In this document: piece by piece, positions 10,502-16,738 of the stretch
Numbering within the stretch: the stretch's first letter is position 1
Layout: each line of letters starts with the position of its first letter
From: Zancudomyces culisetae
Taxonomy: Eukaryota; Kickxellomycota; Harpellomycetes; Harpellales; Legeriomycetaceae
DNA length: 16,738 bases
Reading direction: 5' to 3'
NCBI GenBank assembly: GCA_001969505.1
Contig: LSSK01001247.1
Span: 1 to 16,738, forward strand
Made by a program: the position numbers and the translations under genes
Notes under the pieces: generated by a model
Database searches by the model: none
Told to the model about the DNA's origin: nothing
Seen by the model: the letters and a program-made list of their open reading frames with translations, nothing else

Positions 10502-10521
10502 CAAGCAATTTTCATTGCTTG
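10502..10521. repeat. Perfect 8-bp hairpin with tetraloop
   Basis: CAAGCAAT (10502-10509), loop TTTC, then ATTGCTTG (10514-10521). The right arm with its flanks (CATTGCTTGA, 10513-10522) recurs as an exact direct repeat at 10556-10565. Function unknown. Confidence 0.6.
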
Positions 10522-10933
10522 AGCGTACTTATTTAAATATATGTAGATGGTTACACATTGCTTGAAAAAAAGGTGTTAGCCACAACAATAAAAAAATAAA
10601 AGATGATGACATTAAGCATCAAACAGGTTTGTACTAAACAAAACTTAAGCCAAAAACACCAAAAATCGCGTAGACTTCGTTGCTTGTTGTTTTTGCATAC
10701 ATTAATGAAAAGGGAGGAAGGGAAACTTTAGTGCTGAATAGTTTTATGTATTTGTTATTTCTGGGACTTGTAGCTGCATATCGTTGAGAGAAATGAATAT
10801 CTCAATATATAAAAGTATATCGAGAAAAAAAACAAAACAGTAAAGCTAACTGGCTTGGGTGTAGTGAACTAAAAGTAGTATTTCTAGGTGTATTTTAGGA
10901 AGACTACAGCAGGTTTGTGTACAAGTCCATAGC

Positions 10934-11050
10934 ATGAAACACTTTGCATGTGACCTACAATGTTCATCTGTGAAAAAAGTAAAAACATCAGACTCCAGAG
11001 CAAGTTTTATTTTGATTGGCCTAACATTTCTTCTCGTACTATTTTTATAG
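10934..11050 (+). CDS. Doubtful 38-aa small protein with C-terminal membrane segment
   Basis: ATG to TAG. Residues 1-24 are mixed, with three cysteines, a VKKVK basic patch (13-17) and SDSRAS at 19-24. Residues 25-38 are a wholly hydrophobic tail (FILIGL, then TFLLVLFL) ending at the stop, the layout of a tail-anchored protein. The frame stays open about 22 codons upstream of the ATG, so it could instead be the last exon of a spliced gene. No family recognised. In AT-rich DNA hydrophobic frames arise by chance, so confidence is low. Confidence 0.2.
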   Translation: MKHFACDLQCSSVKKVKTSDSRASFILIGLTFLLVLFL

Positions 11051-12450
11051 ATGGGAAAAGTATCGGAACATAAAGTAGAGTATAATTCACCGAGCTAAAC
11101 CAAATCAAACCAATCACAAAAGTACCCATGACAACAATGAAGCTTTTAGGCCGATTTATCTGTTATAAGTGTATTCTAAATAAAGAGCAGGTGAGTTGCT
11201 TGAAGAAAAACTAATTAGCCAGCTTACATATACAGCTCGCGCCTTGTATGCTACAAAAATAATTACCAAGCACAACTCAGGATATTACCGTAAATGCAAC
11301 ATTATGGCAAAAGAAATCCAAGATGAGTGAAAAAAAAAAGACATTTTCAATTTGCCTCAGATGTGATTATACAGTTATGTGATCAAGCAATTCAAATAAT
11401 ATAGAAATCTGGCATTAAAAAAGTGGGCAACATTCGAGCAATTCTAATGAATAGAAACTCGTCTTTGTTACTAAATAGTGTTACAGTTAAAAGTACCATG
11501 GAGCATTTTGACACTTTTGCTGGTGAACTGGCAAATTAGCTAATCAGTCTATGGTAACACACTTATTAAGGAAAACCATCACAGCAACAGGTAAATCGTA
11601 AGATTTTAGGGGTGCAGGGGGGAAACAAAAGTTAAAAAAGTCAAACCTTATTGAACAGAGTATTAATTCGAAGATTTACACAAAAAGGAGCCAAATAGGT
11701 GTGATTGATTTTTCATCATACAAACATCGTAATTGTATGATTGTAAATCCAGCTTCCACATTTGGAAAATAAATCAAAATTTTACAAACATGAAGATGTC
11801 GAATATTGTTTACATAATTTTTGTGTAACACTAGCAATAGTTGGGTTTATGTGGCTACCCAGCCGCTAATTGAATGGGAATTGTAATTGGAACCTCACAA
11901 ATTACAAAAAGAATTTGTAAAAGCTCGCCAATAATTAGTGTGTGTACATATGTGCGTTTTGAGAACACCTTTATCTTTGCAAAATTTGGAAAAGGAAATA
12001 GTCCAACTTATTGGAAAGTAAAATGGCCGATTGTAGTAATATATTATCCTTGTAACTAAGAAAAAATAATACTCGGGTTTTATTGATGCATGAAAGGCTT
12101 CACAAATCATAATCCAAAAACAGAAGAGTAATTGGTAAATATAAACATATCCGTTCAAGTTAAAAGGGCTGTGAACACTGCTGTGTATTAGATATACTCT
12201 AGGAAGTCATCCATAATGACACGTAAAGCGAGTTCGCATTTAGTCAAAAATACCTTCAAGACAAACCAGAAGACTAGTTATGTGAATGTAACAACAATTA
12301 TGTATGCAAAAACCCTGTGAATTACCCAAAAGACTATTCTCCATATATAAACTACCATTATCATTAAACTGTTTCAAAGCAGCGCAGCATTAGGTTGCTC
12401 TCAATAGGTGAAGGAGTTGGCAAAAACCGATATTCCAAAAGGCTCTGGTA

Positions 12451-12486
12451 TCGCCCTCGCCCTCCCCCTTCCCTTCCCCTCCCCTC
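12451..12486. repeat. C-rich pyrimidine tract (CCCTC/CCCTT units)
   Basis: Apart from two G near its start, this stretch is only C and T, built from irregular CGCCCT and CCCTTCCC units. It is a low-complexity tract inside an AT-rich spacer. The 61-codon frame that crosses it is probably an artefact. Confidence 0.85.
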
Positions 12487-13493
12487 ATTATATCTACATT
12501 AATGATTCAACATTAAAACAAGATCTTAATGACGAGGGGACCATATATTTGTTACTGGTATATATCCATCCCTACCACTTCTTCCTGAAATAAAAATACC
12601 AAAGCTATGATAGTAGGTTTACAAAAGAACCCCAGTAGCTTAGTGGTATATATATATATTGATAGACCGGCACTTAGGGTCAAAAAGAGGAAGGATGGGG
12701 GCTTCTCTTCTCCAGTTGACACATATTCTTTGGAAAAGTTGCAGTAACCGCTGGTCTCCCAATGTTTTTTTCGAATACACCAGTTAAAGACTAAAAACTA
12801 TATACCTGAAAAAAGAGGAAGCATATTATTCACAAATTTCAATACATGTCAATTTAATCTAACCATAAAGGGGCTACTCACCTAGTGTATGTATATGTAG
12901 AAGTGTGTAATGGCCATACCAAGATTAATATATGTCAAAAACGACCACAGCTAATTCAAAAATCAAATGATATGTATTTATGCTCGTATAGCGTTGGCTT
13001 GAAGAGAAGTTAGATGTTAAGAGGGAATTGGAGTTATCCCCCCTTCCTTCTTTTTTTTAACAATGTTTTATTTGAGAATTGAGTAACTCGCTTATTGATA
13101 TATTAAATTGAAAATAAAGTATTGGTACAATCTTGTTCAATACCAAGGATATTTGTGGCAAACGGTTAATTTCATATGATTAATCTTATGGGGACAATAT
13201 ACCATATGGTAAATACTCGCCTTTATAATTAGTACACGAAGGAAAGATTGCGATAAAAATAGATAACTCTCAATAGTTTGCCTTTCCCAAACGGCTACAG
13301 AATGGAAGACATTCTGTGTCTGGTAAAAGTAAATTAGTATAAGCAACCCAAGTATTAGTACAAGCTAAAAAGGTCCCTTCTAGCAGGTAAGAGATTCCGT
13401 GCTGGTTGACACAAGCTAGTATGTTTTAATTGGGAATAAAATTTAATCAATTCAAGATAAAAATACGAAAAATGTAATCAGTAGTAAAAGATA

Positions 13494-15353
13494 TCATTTA
13501 ATGGTCGGAGAGGATCGTCTAGCATACTCTCTTCGGTATTCATGATTTCTAAATTCAATAAGTAACAAAACATAAAGAGTCAGCAGAAAATAGGCCGTCA
13601 AAACAAAAAGAATGCCTTGAGAGCAAAAAACTTTGGGAAGCATCTGCTGGATCCCATCAATCCCTACAGCAAACCCAACAAGATTAACAATAATCATTGT
13701 AAAAATATTGAAGGATCCACCCATGGCAATCAAAATGCGGGAGTACTGTGGATTGGTCTTTAAAAATGGTGAGAGAGAATATAGGTAACGTGCGATAGAT
13801 TCAGGAACAAAAAGAAGAGCTATTAGCCAACCCCAAGCTAGCAGCCGCAGAGTCAAATCGTGCCAGATTGCCACAAACCCAAAGACAACAAACAGGTTGT
13901 ATGGTGAATGATATTTTCCACCCAAAGGAACGTAGAGATATCGTACCAACCATCTGTTAAATGAGCAGTGCCAGTCTCTCCAGAAATCAGAAAGTGAAAA
14001 GTTGTTTGACATACATCGCCGCATGTTTTCCACAACCACAATACCATCAACCATTGCCCATAGTCTGGAAAATCGCCATATCAGTAAGAGTTTTAGCCAT
14101 ATAAACTTCAAATAGAAATACCCAATCGCGCTAATCTCAAAAGGCGACATCCCTTCAAACAGTCTTTTAGAACTGATTATTATCGGATGAACCAAATGGA
14201 GCATAGCTTCCATCATAAAGAACGCCAAAACCAACCGAGCTGCATATTTCAACACGTCTTTCACTCCATAATCTTGGACCGGCATCTTTAGCTGTGAAAC
14301 AAAGTCATTATATGTGATGATTGGTCCAGCCAAGTAAAGTGGAACATACAACAAATATCCGATGTATGTAACAAAATCATATTCATTTTCAAGCCGCGAG
14401 TGCTCAATTCGATCCTTTTGAGTATCCAATTTTGCAGCATAGTGTTGCATCTTGGCCGGTCCCACTTGTTTAAGTTGCAGTTTACGCCAGTGTAAATCCA
14501 TGTCAAACGAAACCATTCGTAACATTGTGATATTGAATGTAATATCCCATCTTCTGTTTATTCCTCGGGTTTTATCCATCCAACTTAAACTATCGCTAAT
14601 CTGCCTAAACTCAAAGCCCCGATTCCTTTCGTTCGCTAACAACATTCCTATGTTAAATGCCCATACCACTACCGCGTAATACTTTTTACCGCTTAGTGTC
14701 TTTGCCAACAAGTAATTCGCACTTATTTCCATCATGACAAATATTATCGAATAACCATTGGCTACCCAGATAAAACACATCGAGTACAGTATTGATATAT
14801 ATACTTCTTGACGCCCTCCCAGCAACCGCTGGATACGCAAAACGACCTTTGTCTTTAGTAGTTTTTTGTATACCCAATTCAAAAAAGCATAAAATGACAT
14901 TGCCACTAACAAGATTGGTGCCGAATTCCGAAATGTGACCCATTGACCATCTGTTAAATCCTAGGTAGCATTGTTTCAAAATATTAGTCTTCTCTCTCGT
15001 TTCTCTCCCCCCCTCTCCATCTAATACAGTAAGTTTTTATTTAGATTTACCATTTTCCTTCCAAATAAATACCCGTCCGATAATTTCTCACTAATTTCAG
15101 AGTATAACTTCTTATTACCTGCTCCAGACACTTTTGCACCTGTATACACCATTAAAGGGAAAAATATAAACAAAAGCAAAAGGCATATGCGAATTTCCAA
15201 TGTGTGAAACCTCGATTCTTTTGGCGGTTCCATAGGTCTGCTTATCCTACTACTAAATCCAGGAAGTAAAGTACTGCGCTTTCTGCCATTTTTATTTTTC
15301 TTAGCTTGAATATGTCTATTATTTACTGGCTTTTCTGTGTTTTCATCACCCAT
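13494..15353 (-). CDS. GUP1: Gup1-family MBOAT acyltransferase, 589 aa, two exons
   Basis: Exon 1 (15051-15353) encodes 101 residues and exon 2 (13494-14960) 488 plus a TGA stop. Gup1 is a multi-spanning ER membrane O-acyltransferase that, in yeast, adds a very long fatty acid to the lyso-phosphatidylinositol of GPI anchors; animal relatives are the HHAT family. Visible here are a basic cytosolic N-terminus (1-50), a first membrane segment at about 52-72, the conserved DGQWVTFR stretch just after the splice (105-112), the MBOAT core at 423-448 with FWRDWH and RYLYVPLGG, and the invariant histidine in AIWHDL (H468) before WGW. The length is close to the 560 aa of S. cerevisiae Gup1. ATG 15353 has A at -3 and precedes the only good N-terminus. 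It lies on the same strand as YPT6, 945 bases away. Confidence 0.96.
14961..15050 (-). other. Intron of GUP1 (90 nt), purine-rich
   Basis: Donor GTAAAT and acceptor CCTAG, phase 0, between exon 1 ending in GRKM and exon 2 beginning DLTDGQW. ACTAAT, about 25 bases before the acceptor, is the likely branch point. In the sense strand the middle is a long A/G tract with seven G in a row, in place of the usual pyrimidine tract. An alternative acceptor (TTTAACAG, ten bases further) would shift the frame. Confidence 0.88.
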
Positions 15354-16044
15354 CTTTGCGTATTATGATCGTTTAATTGATGAGTTCCCCCTTCCCTTTT
15401 GCCTTTTTATTATACTTTATTTTTTTTAAAAAAAAAAACTGTCGCAATAATCCCAAATCTATTTCTTCTCTTTTTCCGTACCACTCTAGCCTATTACTTA
15501 TGCCGTAATTCTCGGTTCTAAAACAAACACTTAATCCTAAAGTCTTTCAAAGATTATCTGCCTTATGTCAACCCGTTCGAAATTCTTAAACCACAATCTT
15601 ACAAATATCCAACAAATTGAACAAAGGCACCTACTTTTCTTTATTTTATAGCTATCTGTCCACCTATACCGATGTATCCTACCAAGATAATTTTTCCTGT
15701 AAATGCGCCTTTTGTTTGCACTTTCAAATGCAAACTATACTTTTTATTTAATCCAGCCAGTTCTGTTTAAAAAGTTCATTTATTACATAATGATACATTG
15801 AGATCCATGCGTGGAAAGAATTAATTGTAAGAAATTTTCACCAGTTCTGGCCCCCTTTTTGATTGTTACCAGCAAAAAAAAAAGTAACAGCAACAATAAT
15901 AGTATTCACTCATAATTAGTAGAAAATTGGCAATATCAACCTAACTACCCGCAAGTAAAAACTGCAAAGCGGGCATAGTTCTACGATTCCGGGTAAAAGA
16001 TTTTAATTTCTTAGAACCACTTTGTCTAGTAGATGTTTACGCAT

Positions 16045-16092
16045 ATACCTATACCTATACCTACACCCACACCTATATCTATGCCTACATCT
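16045..16092. repeat. Hexamer tandem repeat, ATACCT family
   Basis: Eight in-phase 6-bp units: three exact ATACCT, then ACACCC, ACACCT, ATATCT, ATGCCT and ACATCT. The exact copies are at the left and decay to the right. It lies about 690 bases upstream of the GUP1 start and about 200 bases after the YPT6 stop. Confidence 0.9.
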
Positions 16093-16115
16093 ATGCGTTT
16101 TACTTATTGACACCC

Positions 16116-16121
16116 TTTATT
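16116..16121 (-). promoter_or_regulatory. Candidate polyadenylation signal of YPT6
   Basis: Reads AATAAA on the minus strand, 177 bases past the YPT6 stop. Position and motif only. Confidence 0.3.
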
Positions 16122-16298
16122 CACACACATATCTTTTTTTATTATTGCTACAGGCCTCAGAGTATTATTGGTAAACACAAAATAAAAATTAATGTACTAA
16201 TTTCCTTTAGCGCGCATAAAAACAGTATTGTAACTATATACTAAGAAAAAAAGAAAAGGTGTGGACATGGTGCAGTAAAATCTATTTTCGGTAGAAAA

Positions 16299-16712
16299 CT
16301 AACATGCGCAACCCTCGGATCCAGAAAAGGAGCTGGGTGGCTGGTTTAAATTGACATCAAACATTGAATTCTTTACAGCGTCAGGATTTGGAGTCTCTGC
16401 ATAGGGTAGTGCCCTCGCTATCTTTTTGAATAGCTCTTTGACATTGTAGCCGGTTTTGGCACTTGTTTCCATAAAAATCGCCCCAACATCTCGCGCATAT
16501 TTTTCTCCTTCTTCGGTAGTCACCTTTCTTTCATTGGAAATATCAACCTTGTTTCCTACCAACACCAAAATCACGTCATTTCCTCTTTCTGCACGCGTAT
16601 CTTCTATCCAGTGCTTTGTTTTGGTAAAGCTTGCTTGGTCGGTTATATCGTAGATTACTATCGCAACGGCTGAATCTCTAATATAGCTCGGAATCAAACT
16701 TCTGAACCGCTC
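16299..16712 (-). CDS. YPT6: Rab6/Ypt6 small GTPase, 3' exon (last 137 aa), partial at window edge
   Basis: The visible exon begins at an AG acceptor (16713-16714) with ERFRSLIPSYIRDS, the Rab6-specific sequence directly after the WDTAGQ switch II motif, so the P-loop and switch I lie in exons beyond the right edge. NKVD (54-57 of the exon) and ETSAK (82-86) are the guanine-binding G4 and G5 motifs. The protein ends CAC, a CxC motif for double geranylgeranylation, which anchors it to Golgi membranes. Ypt6/Rab6 directs endosome-to-Golgi and intra-Golgi retrograde transport. The exon matches Rab6 to its end with family-typical length. There is no sign of decay. The TTG at 16697 is an internal leucine, not a start. 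Confidence 0.96.
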   Translation of the reverse strand, partial: ERFRSLIPSYIRDSAVAIVIYDITDQASFTKTKHWIEDTRAERGNDVILVLVGNKVDISNERKVTTEEGEKYARDVGAIFMETSAKTGYNVKELFKKIARALPYAETPNPDAVKNSMFDVNLNQPPSSFSGSEGCAC

Positions 16713-16738
16713 CTATTTATTATTATTGTCGTGTTATA
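16713..16738 (-). other. 3' end of an YPT6 intron, cut by the window edge
   Basis: Upstream of the ERF codons the frame meets stop codons in an AAT-rich sequence ending AATAG, an acceptor in phase 0. The intron therefore splits the conserved Q-E pair of the switch II motif. Donor and branch point are outside the window or not evident. Confidence 0.8.

Larger units (their letters stand above)
8798..13493. other. Second long AT-rich spacer without supported genes
   Basis: No frame longer than about 90 codons and none matching a known family. It contains a GC-richer patch (9285-9470), a bulged 14-bp hairpin (9847-9898), a tetraloop hairpin (10502-10521), a 38-codon frame ending in a membrane segment (10934-11050), a C-rich pyrimidine tract (12451-12486), a (TA)n stretch at about 12647-12659 and a tRNA-like A box that lacks the rest of a tRNA. 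The left end should hold the SOSS-B-like promoter and the right end the GUP1 terminator; neither shows a decisive motif. Confidence 0.6.
15354..16298. other. Spacer between GUP1 and YPT6
   Basis: This holds the GUP1 5' region and the YPT6 3' end. It contains a T8 run next to an A run at about 15421-15440, a hexamer repeat (16045-16092) and no coding frame I can support. No clear TATA or operator was identified. Confidence 0.6.

Noticed and set aside
10603-10609. ATGATGA, a match to the snoRNA C box
   Set aside because: No CTGA D box within about 150 bases downstream and no terminal stem.
11128-11235. 21-codon frame from ATG ending in CAG before a perfect GTGAGT donor, with a possible acceptor at 11235
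   Set aside because: The implied intron is only 45 nt, much shorter than the others here, and the second exon stops after eight codons.
12408-12593. 61-codon frame beginning MKELAKTDIP
   Set aside because: Its middle is the translated pyrimidine tract, and nothing beyond it resembles a domain.
12630-12701. tRNA-like segment: CCCC at the 5' end, perfect A box (TAGCTTAGTGG), GGGGG exactly 72 bases on
   Set aside because: The T arm does not pair and there is no B box or TTC loop; a (TA)n run fills the D-arm region. At most a decayed tRNA, more likely coincidence.
13137-13346. 69-codon minus-strand frame downstream of GUP1
   Set aside because: No motif and low-complexity hydrophobic content; most likely lies in the GUP1 3' region.
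14452-14979. Plus- and minus-strand frames inside GUP1
   Set aside because: Shadows of the real GUP1 frame, which carries the MBOAT motifs.

Overview
The window looks like nuclear DNA from a fungus, most likely an ascomycete yeast-type genome. It is AT-rich, its genes carry short spliceosomal introns (90, 93 and 134 nt, with donors GTAAGT or GTAAAT), and two genes are clear eukaryotic household genes of the secretory pathway (a Gup1-family acyltransferase and a Rab6/Ypt6 GTPase). I see nothing bacterial, viral or organellar. I cannot name the species. A recognisable SOSS-B/hSSB-type ssDNA-binding protein, which budding yeast lacks, suggests a lineage away from Saccharomyces.

Layout. Positions 1-7153 hold no gene I can support: AT-rich spacer with a 10-bp-period tandem repeat at the left edge, a nested hairpin followed by nine T (3014-3073), a purine-rich 8-bp repeat (5451-5518) and a possible LINE-type 3' tail on the minus strand (5952-6060). 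A 238-codon orphan gene runs rightward at 7154-7870. It converges on a three-exon minus-strand gene (8130-8797) that I assembled by hand and that encodes a 146-aa OB-fold protein of the SOSS-B family. Positions 8798-13493 are a second AT-rich spacer with hairpins, microsatellites and one doubtful small tail-anchored ORF. GUP1 follows on the minus strand (13494-15353, one intron). A 945-bp spacer with a hexamer repeat separates it from the 3' exon of YPT6/RAB6 (16299-16712, minus), whose upstream exons lie beyond the right edge.

How the genes relate. Gup1 (ER membrane lipid remodelling of GPI anchors) and Ypt6 (Golgi retrograde traffic) are neighbours on the same strand, but each is its own transcription unit and I would not read an operon-like link into this. 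The SOSS-B-like protein belongs to DNA repair. The orphan has nucleus-like basic clusters and a possible PP1-docking motif, but no assignable function. Only four genes in 16.7 kb, with two spacers of about 7.2 and 4.7 kb, is sparse for a yeast. I found no convincing new multi-gene system; the best leads are the hidden SOSS-B gene, the orphan, and three structured or repeat-derived spots in the spacers.
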